NCBI GenBank assembly: GCA_043101845.1
Contig: JBICHN010000011.1
Location: 1,984,001 to 2,048,000 of the forward strand
Source: JBICHN01 sp043101845
Lineage (GTDB): Bacteria > Planctomycetota > Phycisphaerae > Phycisphaerales > UBA5793
Length of the DNA stretch: 64,000 nt
Direction of reading: 5' to 3'
In this document: piece by piece, positions 47,130 through 55,816 of the stretch
Numbering within the stretch: position 1 is the stretch's first letter
Layout of the letters: each line of letters starts with the position of its first letter
Translations under genes and position numbers: made by a program
Notes under the pieces: model-generated
Told to the model about the DNA's origin: nothing
Database searches by the model: none
What the model saw: the letters and a program-made list of their open reading frames with translations, nothing else

Positions 47130-48758
47130 TTACGGAATGACTGGCGCACTGGTCGAGTTTGTCTTGAACGAGTCGGCTCCACGATCGATTACCGCCTGGG
47201 TGTGGATGAGCGTAATTGAAGCGTTCGAAGGGACGGTGCGGCTTGCCGTCGCGACTCCGTCAGCGCCGGCGCGGGAGAAGGCGAAGACTTCAATCGGATT
47301 GAGAAGATCGAGACAGAGGCCGCCGAGCGCCCCGAAACATCGCCCGTCGCCAATACCGTTCAAGCTGTACCCGAAGTAGACCTCATCCCCGGGAGTGAGG
47401 CTGAACACTCGAAACTCAGCGAGCTGTCCTCGCTCGAGTCGATCCTGGGTGAACAAGGCCCCGGCTTCAAGGTCAACCCGGAAGATGTCCTGGCGGCCGT
47501 TCGTGTCGATCGGAGTGAGATTCGAGGCGTCGCTTGTAAAGGTGACAAAGCGTCCGTCATCGGCGATCGATGGGACGAAACTGTCATCGTCCGCTTCGTC
47601 GCGTTCGTATCCGAAGTTGATTCGGATCGTCGTCTCCGAGACAAGGTCGCGGACAAAGATGTCCTGGTACCCGTTCGTATCGTCTGGCACGAGATTGGTC
47701 GAGAGGGACGCGAACGCCACGAGTCGGCCGTCCGTGGTCAGCGCGGTCGGCGAACGCACATAGCTGTCCGCCTGACTTCCATTCGGCTGCACATTGATTC
47801 GCACCGTCTCGCGTGTGACCCGGTCATGGGCGAATGCGTCCCAGTTGTTGTTCGTGTCGCCCGGCACGAGCGTCCCGCCCCGGGTACAGAAGGTAATGAT
47901 CGAACCGTCTCCCGAGATACTCGGCCAGGTCGTTTCGCCGTTGGATTGCACCCCAGCGGTCGACTGGTTGCAACGGATGATCGTGCCCGACTGGAGATCT
48001 TTGACGAAGACATCCCCCCAGCCGTTCGTGTCCGGCGTCACGAGATTCGTCGCGTCGCTTTGGAAGACAACGAATCGTCCATCATCGGAGACTTCGGGCC
48101 AGATGCTCCCGCCGTTCGCCTGCAACCCGTTCGAGTCGACACTCACGCGGACAAGCGATCCACTCTGGCGATCAAGACGGTAAATGTCGTACGCCCCGTT
48201 CGTATCCTCCGGCACAAGCGCCGCCCGACTGTGAAACACGACGAAACGACCGTTCGGCGAGATGTCCGGCGAGTCGCTTCGGTCGTTCGCTTCGCCTCCA
48301 GTCGAGGTGAGACTGACCCGCTCCGTCACGCCGCTGTCAAGATCACGCACGAAGATGTCCCAGGTTCCGTTGCGGTCATTCGGCACGAGATCGCTCGCAT
48401 TGCTCTGAAAGACAACGAAGCGGCCATTCCCGGAGATCGCCGGCTCGAGGGAGAGGTCATTGCCGGAGTTGCCGCTCGTATTCACACTGACCAGTTCGGT
48501 GACGCCTCGATGGAAGTCGCGCACGAAGATGTCGTGCCGTCCGTTGAAATCATTCGGAACGAGATTCGACGCGGGGCTCTGGAACGCGACGCGTCCTCCG
48601 TCGCCGGAGATGACGGAGAAGTAGGTGTCCTGATTCCCGAGAACGCCTTCGGTCGACTGGCTCGCAAGTTCATTCACCTGGCCTGAGACGGCCGGGGACC
48701 ACGCGATCCCCACAGATAACACGGCGGCGGAAAGGGCCATTCGGTTTGAGCGGCGCAT
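47130..48758 (-). CDS. Secreted seven-repeat beta-propeller (PD40/TolB-like) protein with C-terminal shared domain
   Basis: The 542-residue protein has a signal peptide (MALSAAVLSVGIAWSPAVSG). Residues about 40-434 form seven repeats of 57-58 residues, each with the pattern DGRFVVFQSDATNLVP-DTNG-DIFVRDL-SG, which resembles PD40/TolB propeller blades; a seven-bladed propeller is the likely fold. The Asp/Asn-rich DTNG turns may bind calcium. Residues 435-542 carry a domain like the ends of the secreted proteases at 14928 and 25001, with PGDEVYFGYSLNGIG and a CFGALGGLCLDLLNP variant containing two Cys. No catalytic residue is evident; a binding or matrix role is an inference. Confidence 0.82.
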   Translation of the reverse strand: MRRSNRMALSAAVLSVGIAWSPAVSGQVNELASQSTEGVLGNQDTYFSVISGDGGRVAFQSPASNLVPNDFNGRHDIFVRDFHRGVTELVSVNTSGNSGNDLSLEPAISGNGRFVVFQSNASDLVPNDRNGTWDIFVRDLDSGVTERVSLTSTGGEANDRSDSPDISPNGRFVVFHSRAALVPEDTNGAYDIYRLDRQSGSLVRVSVDSNGLQANGGSIWPEVSDDGRFVVFQSDATNLVTPDTNGWGDVFVKDLQSGTIIRCNQSTAGVQSNGETTWPSISGDGSIITFCTRGGTLVPGDTNNNWDAFAHDRVTRETVRINVQPNGSQADSYVRSPTALTTDGRLVAFASLSTNLVPDDTNGYQDIFVRDLVSETTIRINFGYERDEADDDSFVPSIADDGRFVTFTSDASNLTPIDTNGRQDIFRVDLEAGALFTQDRLERGQLAEFRVFSLTPGDEVYFGYSLNGIGDGRCFGALGGLCLDLLNPIEVFAFSRAGADGVATASRTVPSNASITLIHTQAVIDRGADSFKTNSTSAPVIP

Positions 48759-48856
48759 CGTCTCTCTCCTCCAGACGGGGGCGGTGAAGCGCCTACAGCG
48801 TACCGGTCTCCTGGAGGAGCGCCAATCGAGATTCGTCGCTCGCGACGCGTGTTTCG

Positions 48857-50200
48857 TTACTTCTGGAGCAGTCGCTCGAGATAGTGAATGTCGATGTCGG
48901 CCTTGATGAAGCCCGAGTATTTCATGAGCCGCTTGTGCAGGTCGATCGTCGTGGGGATTCCCTCGACATTGAACTCGCGCAGCGCGCGGGCGGTTCGTGC
49001 GATCGCCTGGTCGCGATCATCCGCGTGAATGATGAGCTTCGCGATCATCGAGTCGTAGTTCGGCGGAATCCGGTAGCCTTGCACGCAATGGGTGTCGACG
49101 CGCACACCCGGGCCGCCGGGAACATCGAACCGAGACAGCACGCCCGGTCGTGGCGCGAAATTCTTGTCGGGGTCCTCCGCGTTGATACGACACTCGATCG
49201 CGTGGCCGCGCACCTTGATGTCGCGCTGCCGCCAGGGCAGCGGCTCACCGGCAGCGATCATGATCTGCGCCTTCACGATGTCGACGCCGGTGATCAACTC
49301 GGTGACCGGGTGTTCGACCTGCACCCGCGTGTTCACTTCGAGCATGTAGAAATTCTGGTCGCCGTCCATGAGGAACTCGACGGTGGCGGCGCCGGCGTAC
49401 TTCGCGGACTGAATGAGTCGGGCGGCCGACTTGCAGACCGCGTCGCGTTTCGACGAATCGACATTCGGCGCCGGCGCTTCCTCGATGAGCTTCTGGTGGC
49501 GGCGTTGCGTCGAGCAATCTCGCTCAAAGAGATGAATGGCCGAGCCATGCTTGTCACCCAGCGTCTGCACTTCGACATGCCGGGCCTTCTCGAGAAACTT
49601 CTCGATGTAGACGGCGCCCGACCCGAAGGCGGCCTGAGCTTCCTGCTGCGCGGCCGAGATTCCGGCCCGGAGCGCGACTTCGTTGTGCGCGATCCGCATT
49701 CCGCGTCCGCCGCCGCCCGCCGAGGCCTTGATGATGACCGGATACCCGATCTTCTCGGCGACGGCCGCCGCTTCGTCGATGTCCTCGATCGCGTCCTCGG
49801 TGCCGGGAAATACCGGGACCTTGCTCTGCCGCGCGAGCTTCTTGCAGTTGATCTTGTCGCCGAGTCGGCTCATCGCTTCGGGCGAGGGTCCGATGAACTC
49901 GATCTGGCACGAGCGGCACACTTCGGCGAAGTGCGCATTCTCGGCGAGAAACCCGTAGCCCGGATGAATCGCGTCCACATTCGCGACTTCGGCCGCCGAG
50001 ATGATCCGCGGAATGTTGAGGTAGCTGTCCGTCGGCGGCGCCGGCCCGATGCAGACCGCGTCGTCGGCCATCTCGAGATACGGGGCGCCGCGGTCCGCTT
50101 CGGAAAAGACACAGACCGTCTGGACGCCCAGTTCGCGCGCTGCGCGAATGATTCGAACGGCGATCTCGCCACGATTCGCGATGAGGATACGGCTGAACAT
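48857..50200 (-). CDS. accC: Biotin carboxylase subunit of acetyl-CoA carboxylase
   Basis: AccC carboxylates the biotin of AccB with bicarbonate and ATP. The 447 residues match the normal length. Signatures are LIANRGEIAVRIIRAARELG at the start, IHPGYGFLAENA, the ATP-grasp segment VIIKASAGGGGRGMRI, and the EKFLEKARHVEVQTLGD loop. EVNTRVQVEHPVTELITGVD holds the catalytic Arg and Glu, and RINAEDP follows. The gene lies 54 bases after accB on the same strand, and both follow the M24 peptidase gene. The carboxyltransferase genes accA and accD are not in the window, as is common. Confidence 0.97.
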   Translation of the reverse strand: MFSRILIANRGEIAVRIIRAARELGVQTVCVFSEADRGAPYLEMADDAVCIGPAPPTDSYLNIPRIISAAEVANVDAIHPGYGFLAENAHFAEVCRSCQIEFIGPSPEAMSRLGDKINCKKLARQSKVPVFPGTEDAIEDIDEAAAVAEKIGYPVIIKASAGGGGRGMRIAHNEVALRAGISAAQQEAQAAFGSGAVYIEKFLEKARHVEVQTLGDKHGSAIHLFERDCSTQRRHQKLIEEAPAPNVDSSKRDAVCKSAARLIQSAKYAGAATVEFLMDGDQNFYMLEVNTRVQVEHPVTELITGVDIVKAQIMIAAGEPLPWRQRDIKVRGHAIECRINAEDPDKNFAPRPGVLSRFDVPGGPGVRVDTHCVQGYRIPPNYDSMIAKLIIHADDRDQAIARTARALREFNVEGIPTTIDLHKRLMKYSGFIKADIDIHYLERLLQK

Positions 50201-50254
50201 GAAGTAGAGTGCGCTTTCGACCGCGGGCGCCGACGACGCGGCGCCTCGGATTCG

Positions 50255-50734
50255 TCAGGCCGGATCAATCACGAAGAGCGGCTGGTTGTACTCGACTGGA
50301 TCACCATCCTCGACGAGGACTTCCGTGATCACGCCCTTCATTTCGGCCTTGATCTCGTTGAACACCTTCATCGCCTCGATCAGGCAGACGACCGTCGAGT
50401 CGCTCACCTTACTTCCAGCGCCGACGAACGAGTCCGCGTCCGGGTTCGGTTTCGAATAGAAGGTCCCGACCATCGGGCTGTTGATCGTGATGCGATCACT
50501 TTCGGCGGGGGCTCCGCCGGCTGCGGAGGTCGAAGGCGAAGCGCTCGGATTCGACGGGGAGGCCGACGGAGGCGCGGCCGGCGCCGGAGCCGGCGTCGCA
50601 TACATCGGCGCCGCGCCGTGCGGCTCCGCGCGACGCAGCGTGATGCTCTGGTCTCCGTCCGCCACATCGAGCTCGACAAGCTCGTGCTCGACCATCATCT
50701 TGATTAGATCTTCAATCGTTTCGCGGTCGATCAT
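50255..50734 (-). CDS. accB: Biotin carboxyl carrier protein of acetyl-CoA carboxylase
   Basis: This 159-residue protein carries the biotin for fatty-acid synthesis. The N-terminal helix (DRETIEDLIKMMVEHELVEL) is followed by a Pro/Ala-rich linker (about residues 45-80). The biotinyl domain (about 85-159) has INSPMVGTFYSKPNPD and the biotinylation site CLIEAMKVFNEIKAEMKG with the modified Lys. It ends with EYNQPLFVIDPA. Its position just ahead of accC and behind an M24 peptidase is the classical aminopeptidase-accB-accC grouping, except that elongation factor P, often between them, is missing. Confidence 0.96.
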   Translation of the reverse strand: MIDRETIEDLIKMMVEHELVELDVADGDQSITLRRAEPHGAAPMYATPAPAPAAPPSASPSNPSASPSTSAAGGAPAESDRITINSPMVGTFYSKPNPDADSFVGAGSKVSDSTVVCLIEAMKVFNEIKAEMKGVITEVLVEDGDPVEYNQPLFVIDPA

Positions 50735-50776
50735 GTCCGTCTCACGGATGAATGGTTTCGCTCTCTCGTTTCCGAC

Positions 50777-51922
50777 TCAGCCGATGATCGCCGAGTCGAT
50801 CTCCTTCGGAAAGTCGCTCAGCACCCGCCGCCCCTTCTCGGTAACGAGGACATCATCCTCGATCCGCACGCCACCGACTCCGGGAAGATAGATGCCCGGT
50901 TCGACGGTGACGACCATACCGGCTTCGAGAAGATCATCCTTCGCCGCCCGTTTGCTCAACCCGGGCGACTCGTGCACATCGAGCCCCAGTCCGTGCCCGA
51001 GACCATGGCCGAATGCCTCGCCGTAGCCGGCGGAGGTGATGTGATCCCTGGCGACCTCGTCAATGGTCCGACACGCTACACCGGGACGAATCGCGTCGAT
51101 CGCCTTCTTCTGCGCTTCGAGCACGATGCCGTAGATCTCTCGGATCCGACTCGGCATCTTTCCCACGGCGAAGGTTCTCGTGAGATCGCCGCAGTATCCG
51201 CCGACCCGGGCGCCCCAGTCGATGAGCAGCGGCTGATTCTTGGTGATCTTCACTTTCGGCGAGGGGTTGTAGTGCGGCTTCGATCCGTTCGCCTTGCCCG
51301 CCACAATCGACCGGAACGCGGCGCCGTCCGCGCCGCGGGACTTCATCTCGTATTCGAGGTAGGCCGCGAAACGCGACTCGGTGACGCCGGGGGTGAACCA
51401 CTCGAGCGCGGCGCGAAGCGCCTCCTGCTGTATCCGGATCGCTTCGCGAATAAGGCGCACTTCCGCCTCGTCCTTCTTCGCTCGAAGCTTCGACACCAGT
51501 CCGACCGTCTTCCGCAGCTTCTTCGCCCCCACCGCCTTGGCCAGCGCGTCGCGGGTCTGAACCGTGACATGCTCGGCCTGAATCGCGAGCGTGTCGAGCT
51601 TCATCGCTTCGACGAGGCGTCCCGTCTCCTCGGTCAGACGCTTGTCACGACGAATGACGATGGTCGCCTCGCCGCTCAGGGGCGCGAGTTCTTCCTCGAA
51701 TCGGCTGTCGCTGATGATGACCAGCTTCCGAGGGGCGCAAAGCGCAAACGAGTCTTCGCCCGAAAAGCCGGTCAGGTAACGAATGTCATTCGGGTTGGTG
51801 ATGAGGAGCGCGTCGAGATCCTTACCTCGGATCGCCTTGCGCAGCCGCCGCAGCCGATCTGAATGCATCGACGCGTCATCGGATCGGCCGGTTTCCGAGG
51901 TTTTCGAACGGGTGGCAGCCAT
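50777..51922 (-). CDS. M24-family metallopeptidase (Xaa-Pro aminopeptidase-like)
   Basis: The enzyme probably removes N-terminal residues before proline or splits Xaa-Pro dipeptides. Of 381 residues, about 20-145 form the creatinase N-terminal domain (LLITNPNDIRYLTGFSGEDS) and about 155-375 the pita-bread catalytic domain. The two-metal site is seen in LLIDWGARVGGYCGDLTRTF (two Asp), GHGLGHGLGLDVHE (His), VVTVEPGIYLPG (Glu) and VRIEDDVLV (Glu). A start at the internal Met (MHSDRLRR, about residue 19) is also possible. It appears to be the first gene of the accBC operon. I cannot tell PepP from PepQ specificity. Confidence 0.9.
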   Translation of the reverse strand: MAATRSKTSETGRSDDASMHSDRLRRLRKAIRGKDLDALLITNPNDIRYLTGFSGEDSFALCAPRKLVIISDSRFEEELAPLSGEATIVIRRDKRLTEETGRLVEAMKLDTLAIQAEHVTVQTRDALAKAVGAKKLRKTVGLVSKLRAKKDEAEVRLIREAIRIQQEALRAALEWFTPGVTESRFAAYLEYEMKSRGADGAAFRSIVAGKANGSKPHYNPSPKVKITKNQPLLIDWGARVGGYCGDLTRTFAVGKMPSRIREIYGIVLEAQKKAIDAIRPGVACRTIDEVARDHITSAGYGEAFGHGLGHGLGLDVHESPGLSKRAAKDDLLEAGMVVTVEPGIYLPGVGGVRIEDDVLVTEKGRRVLSDFPKEIDSAIIG

Positions 51923-51990
51923 GATGGGTCGGGAGTATACCGGGCCTTATCGGTGAGGACTACGGGGAGACCACACGCCGGCGCACGACA

Positions 51991-52020
51991 ACGCCCGCTC
52001 TCGAGAATGAGAGCGGGCGT
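51991..52020 (-). terminator. Strong hairpin downstream of tRNA-Phe, probable terminator or processing site
   Basis: ACGCCCGCTCTC and GAGAGCGGGCGT form a perfect 12-base-pair stem around a six-base loop. It begins eight bases past the tRNA-Phe 3' end and precedes the M24 peptidase gene. No T-run follows on either strand, so it is not a textbook rho-independent terminator. Confidence 0.55.
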
Positions 52021-52028
52021 ATTGGAAA

Positions 52029-52101
52029 TGGCCAGGGGCGGACTTGAACCGCCGACACCCGCATTTTCAATGCGGTGCTCTACCAACTGAGCTACCTGGC
52101 C
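52029..52101 (-). tRNA. tRNA-Phe (anticodon GAA)
   Basis: The minus strand gives a full cloverleaf: acceptor GGCCAGG/CCTGGCC with discriminator A, D arm GCTC AGTTGGTA GAGC, anticodon stem CCGCA/TGCGG with loop TTGAAAA, and T arm GGCGG TTCAAGT CCGCC. The anticodon is GAA. The 3' CCA is not encoded. Confidence 0.97.
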
Positions 52102-52169
52102 GACTTCGTCGACCTCGCGCGACCGCAGACAATACGCGAATTCGCGCGACGGTCAAGAGTCCCGTCGGC

Positions 52170-53351
52170 TCACCAGTTGAGCCGCTTGAGCCGCTCGACG
52201 GCCTCCTGCATGCGGTCGACTTCAACCGTGAGCGCCGCTCGGAACCAGTGTCGCCCGCTCTCGCTGAAACCGCCCCCGGGAACCAGGACGATGTCGGCCT
52301 CGTCGAGACACTTGCCACAGAACTCGAACGAGTCGTACCCCTCGGGACACCGTCCCCAGACGAAGAACGAGGCGCCCGGGGGATCGACCTTGCAACCGAT
52401 CTCATTGAGACCGGCGCAAAGCGTGTCGCGTCGCTCGCGATAGACATCGAGCATGCGCACGACCTCGACATGGTCCGAATGGTCGAGAGCGACAGCGCCG
52501 GCCTGCTGGATCGCGTTGAACTGACCCGAGTCACAATTGCCCTTCATCGCGCCGAGCGCCGCGAGCACCTCCGGATGGCCCACCGCGAACCCGATCCGCC
52601 ACCCGGTCATGTTGAAGGTCTTGCTCAGCGAGTGGAATTCGATTCCGGGGAACGAGTCGAGATCGATGTCGTCGACCTGCCACAACGAAGGCGGTCGCTC
52701 ATCGAAATAGACCTCGCTGTACGCATTGTCCGACGCGACGATGATGTCGTGCTCCCGCGCGAAGCGGGCGGTGTCCGCGTAGAACGAAAGCGGCGCCGTC
52801 GCCGCCGTCGGATTGTTCGGGTAGTTGATCCAGAGCAGGCGGGCGCGGCGGCGGATCTCCGCGGGCACGGATGAAAAATCCGGCAACCAGTTCGTCTCGT
52901 CGCTCATCGGAACGCGATGACTCTCGGCGCCGGCGAAGACGGCGCCGCTGTGGTAGACGGGATAAATGAGATCGCCCATGAGCGCGACATCGCCCGGGTT
53001 GAGCACCGCGAGAGGCAGATGCGCAATTCCGTCCTTCGAACCGATACAGGTGAGAATGTGCTTCGCCGGATCACACTCGACGCCGAACCGTCGCTTCATG
53101 AACCGTGCGGCCGCCTGTCGAAACTCTGGATGCCCGGCGTCAAATGGATAGCTGTGATTCTTCGGGTCGCGAATCGCCTCCGCCATGGCGTCGATAATGA
53201 ACGCCGGCGTCGGCCGATCCGGATCGCCCACGCCGAGGTTGATGACATCAGCGCCCGCAGCGAGTTTCGCGCGTTTCTTGCGGTCGATCTCGATGAAGAG
53301 ATAGGGCGGCAACGCGTTCAGACGATCTGAACGAATCGGGCGTGACATCAA
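52170..53351 (-). CDS. dapL: LL-diaminopimelate aminotransferase
   Basis: DapL converts tetrahydrodipicolinate directly to LL-diaminopimelate with glutamate as amino donor, the short lysine and peptidoglycan route used by planctomycetes among others. The 393-residue PLP enzyme of fold type I shows DVINLGVGDPDRPTP, ILTCIGSKDGIAHLPLAVLNPGD, ARLLWINYPNNPTAA, VASDNAYSEVYFDE and FHSLSKTFNMTGWRIGFAVG with the PLP-binding Lys. The length and GSKDGIAH segment fit DapL better than general aspartate aminotransferases. The start may be the first or second Met. It is transcribed towards tRNA-Phe and has no dap partners beside it. Confidence 0.88.
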   Translation of the reverse strand: MMSRPIRSDRLNALPPYLFIEIDRKKRAKLAAGADVINLGVGDPDRPTPAFIIDAMAEAIRDPKNHSYPFDAGHPEFRQAAARFMKRRFGVECDPAKHILTCIGSKDGIAHLPLAVLNPGDVALMGDLIYPVYHSGAVFAGAESHRVPMSDETNWLPDFSSVPAEIRRRARLLWINYPNNPTAATAPLSFYADTARFAREHDIIVASDNAYSEVYFDERPPSLWQVDDIDLDSFPGIEFHSLSKTFNMTGWRIGFAVGHPEVLAALGAMKGNCDSGQFNAIQQAGAVALDHSDHVEVVRMLDVYRERRDTLCAGLNEIGCKVDPPGASFFVWGRCPEGYDSFEFCGKCLDEADIVLVPGGGFSESGRHWFRAALTVEVDRMQEAVERLKRLNW

Positions 53352-53455
53352 CTAGGCTCCTTCACTCATCGCCACGAGTGGTTCGCGCGCAGGTTCGCCG
53401 TCACGGTAGGAATACCGTCGGGCGGAGTTCTACTTGCTGATCACTGAATGCGCGA

Positions 53456-53722
53456 TCAATCGCCATTGATCGTGGGAGCGACCGTCTTCTGGTAGTTGCG
53501 GTACAACGCGTATCCGAACCCTCCCACGAGCATGAAGGGCATGCTCATCATGAAGAGAACAGACACGGAGTACCCGAGCGCCAGGTCACCCGCTCCCTCT
53601 TCCGCCGTGACCTTCGACTGATCTTCGGTCGACTCGGCGCAATTCGGACACGCGGACGCGACGGAGGAGCTTAGAAGCACGCTCCCGAGTACGACGACGA
53701 AAATGGAGATTCGTTTCCGCAT
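53456..53722 (-). CDS. Small exported or membrane protein with CxxC, end of oxidase assembly operon
   Basis: I choose the ATG at 53722, preceded by AGGACTGAC, giving 88 residues. A signal-like helix (ISIFVVVLGSVLLSSSVASA) is followed at once by CPNCAEST, a CxxC pair on the outer side, and a second membrane segment (YSVSVLFMMSMPFMLVGGFGYAL). I do not recognise the family. It lies 45 bases after the DUF420 gene at the end of the oxidase assembly run, so a role in copper or thiol handling during oxidase maturation is plausible. That is inference from the CxxC and the context only. It could instead be an unrelated small membrane protein. Confidence 0.65.
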   Translation of the reverse strand: MRKRISIFVVVLGSVLLSSSVASACPNCAESTEDQSKVTAEEGAGDLALGYSVSVLFMMSMPFMLVGGFGYALYRNYQKTVAPTINGD

Positions 53723-53767
53723 GTCAGTCCTAAGAATAGGGTTTCGCCGGCGCAACGACCACCAGTC

Positions 53768-54220
53768 TCATCCCCCGATCAGGCGGGGCTGCACCTGATA
53801 GAGAAGCACATAGACGACCACCCCGGTCACCGAGACATACATCCATATCGGCCAGAGCACACGCGTGACGCGCTTGTGGCGATCGAATCGGCGGCGGGCG
53901 GCGTACCAGAGCGCTGCGACCACGCCAAGCGGGACCACGGCGGCGAGAATGACATGGCTGATGAGGATGGTGTAGTACATCGGGCGCCACCATCCGTCGA
54001 CCAGCCAGCGAGTGTGTCCGACACCCTCGGCCATCTGGCGAAGCGTGTGATAGGTCAGGTAGGACGCCAGAAAGGCGGCGGAGACGAGCACGGTCGCCAC
54101 CATGGTGTTTCGGTGCGCGGTGACTCGTCCGCGACGAATCATGACGAAGCCGACGGCGAGCAGGATCGTGGCGACGCCGTTCAGACAGGCATTGACCAGG
54201 GGAAGCGACTCCCACCACAT
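53768..54220 (-). CDS. DUF420-family membrane protein associated with cytochrome oxidase
   Basis: I use the ATG at 54220 (MWWESLPLVNACLNG), which sits just after the SCO stop with an AAGGAT ribosome-binding site; an earlier ATG at 54256 would add 12 residues. The 150-residue protein has four membrane segments. LPLVNACLNGVATILLAVGF and AFLASYLTYHTLRQMAEG with MYYTILISHVILAAVVPLG contain the His residues typical of DUF420, a family common in oxidase operons and thought to assist haem-copper oxidase assembly. The exact role is not established. It is part of the coupled series from CtaD down. Confidence 0.85.
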   Translation of the reverse strand: MWWESLPLVNACLNGVATILLAVGFVMIRRGRVTAHRNTMVATVLVSAAFLASYLTYHTLRQMAEGVGHTRWLVDGWWRPMYYTILISHVILAAVVPLGVVAALWYAARRRFDRHKRVTRVLWPIWMYVSVTGVVVYVLLYQVQPRLIGG

Positions 54221-54227
54221 GTCGCGT

Positions 54228-54959
54228 TCATCCTTCTCCAGCGAGTCGTCGAACATCGGCGCGCAGCCGATCGAGCGCTTCGGTATCTGTGCCGGAATAC
54301 CAGTCGACGATCCGGCCGGCCGGATCGACCAGAACGAACTTCACGCTATGCAGAATCGGGCCGGAATGTGTTCCCTCGTCCGATCCCGGCGCCGTCGTCG
54401 GCGCGTCGTCGGTCGCATCAGTCTGCGTATCGCTCGATTCTCGCGGGTTCTCGACGAGCAGCTTGAACGCGTCAAGCGCGAGACGCTGAGTCTCACGATA
54501 ATCGCCGGTAAGGAACACCCAGTTCTCAAAGTCGGCGCCGTAGAGGTTCGCGTAGGCGCGGAGCGCCTCGGGCGTGTCGCGAGCCGGATCGACGCTGATC
54601 GAAACAAACCGGAGACCAGGAACATCGGCGAGGTCGTCCTGCAATTCGGACATCCGGGTCGTCATGAGAGGACACGGTCCCGCGCAGTTCGTGAAGATGA
54701 AGTCGACGATCCAATAGTCGCCTTCGAGTTCCGCGCTTGAGAACGCCTCACCCGCCTGTGTCGTCATCCGAAACTCGGGGACGACGAGTTCAGTTGATCG
54801 CACGAGCGGCGAGTCCTCGTCTGCGGTCTCGTTGAAGAGACTCGAACTTCTCAGAAACCCGATGACGATCGCGACCGCGCAGATCACGAACATCGCGACC
54901 CAGACGATCAGATCGGCGCGGGTCATGCCGCGATGACGACGATGCGCAATGACATTCAC
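54228..54959 (-). CDS. SCO1/SenC copper chaperone for cytochrome oxidase
   Basis: SCO proteins deliver copper to or reduce the CuA site of subunit II. The start GTG (54959) overlaps the ABC permease stop by four bases, giving 243 residues; the longer open frame is less likely. An N-terminal helix (LIVWVAMFVICAVAIVIGFL) anchors it. The thioredoxin-like domain has FIFTNCAGPCPLMT, the CxxxCP copper site, and the ligand His in ILHSVKFVLVD near the end. A 30-residue Asp/Thr-rich insertion (SSDTQTDATDDAPTTAPGS) precedes the His. It is coupled with the ABC transporter and DUF420 genes. Confidence 0.92.
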   Translation of the reverse strand: MNVIAHRRHRGMTRADLIVWVAMFVICAVAIVIGFLRSSSLFNETADEDSPLVRSTELVVPEFRMTTQAGEAFSSAELEGDYWIVDFIFTNCAGPCPLMTTRMSELQDDLADVPGLRFVSISVDPARDTPEALRAYANLYGADFENWVFLTGDYRETQRLALDAFKLLVENPRESSDTQTDATDDAPTTAPGSDEGTHSGPILHSVKFVLVDPAGRIVDWYSGTDTEALDRLRADVRRLAGEG

Positions 54960-55816
54960 GCCAGGATTCCCTTTCCACGATGCGCGACCACCGCGGTCGC
55001 CATTCCAAACGCCAGGCCGGCGAAGAGCGCCGAGCCGGCAAGAGGCCACACTTCGAAGTCACCGCCGAGAAGCGCGTGCCGCACTGCGATCGTTCCCCAG
55101 GTGAGCGGATTGATCCACATCACCGCTTCGAGCCATGGCGCGGCGCTTTGAGGGGGAAAGAACGCGCCCGAGAGCAGCCACATCGGCATGAGGACGAGAT
55201 TCATGACGGCATGAAAGCCCTGCGTGCTGGCGCTCCGCCATGCGAACGCGACGCCAACTCCGGTCATGCCGACTGATACGAGCAGCAACGCCGCGAGCAC
55301 CAGCATGAGGGGACCCGCGCCCGGCCACGCGCCGAGCCAGGGCCAGACCGCAAGTAACAGCGCGGCCTGAACGAAGGCGAGAGTCGAGCCGCCGAGAATC
55401 TTCCCCGCCGCGATCGACCAGCGCGGAGCCGGCGACACGAGCACCGACTGAAGCCATCCCTCCTGACGATCCTCGATGATCGAGATACACGAGAAGATCG
55501 CGGTAAACAGTGCCACGAGCGTCATCATTCCCGGCAGGAGAAACGACCCGTAACTCGTCGTCACCGCTCCGGACTCGCCACCAACTTCGATCGCCGGGCG
55601 ATACGCCTCGGCGAATCCGCTTCCCATGAGCGCCCAGACGATGATCGGGGTTCCGATCGCGGCCGCAATTCGAGCCGGCTGACGCGCGAAGCGAACCATC
55701 TCACGCCGCCAGAGCACTCCCGCGACATGGAGACCAAGCGGCGCGTGTGTTGTCGAGCCGCCAGAAGAGGTCGGATTCGCCGGCGTCGAATTCATCGCGG
55801 TCGCCCGAGTGATCAT
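54956..55816 (-). CDS. ABC-2 type transporter permease in oxidase assembly operon
   Basis: This 286-residue protein has six membrane segments after a soluble N-terminus and the ABC-2 family marks: WRREMVRFARQPARIAAAIG before helix 1, IIEDRQEGWLQSVLVSPAPR after helix 2, and LVLMPMWLLSGAFFPPQSA before the last helix with WINPLTWGTIAVRHALLG. It pairs with the ATPase gene upstream, overlapping its stop by four bases, and overlaps the SCO start by four bases. Its place between haem O synthase and SCO suggests a substrate needed for oxidase maturation, such as a haem or copper-related compound. The substrate cannot be read from the sequence. Confidence 0.88.
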   Translation of the reverse strand: MITRATAMNSTPANPTSSGGSTTHAPLGLHVAGVLWRREMVRFARQPARIAAAIGTPIIVWALMGSGFAEAYRPAIEVGGESGAVTTSYGSFLLPGMMTLVALFTAIFSCISIIEDRQEGWLQSVLVSPAPRWSIAAGKILGGSTLAFVQAALLLAVWPWLGAWPGAGPLMLVLAALLLVSVGMTGVGVAFAWRSASTQGFHAVMNLVLMPMWLLSGAFFPPQSAAPWLEAVMWINPLTWGTIAVRHALLGGDFEVWPLAGSALFAGLAFGMATAVVAHRGKGILA

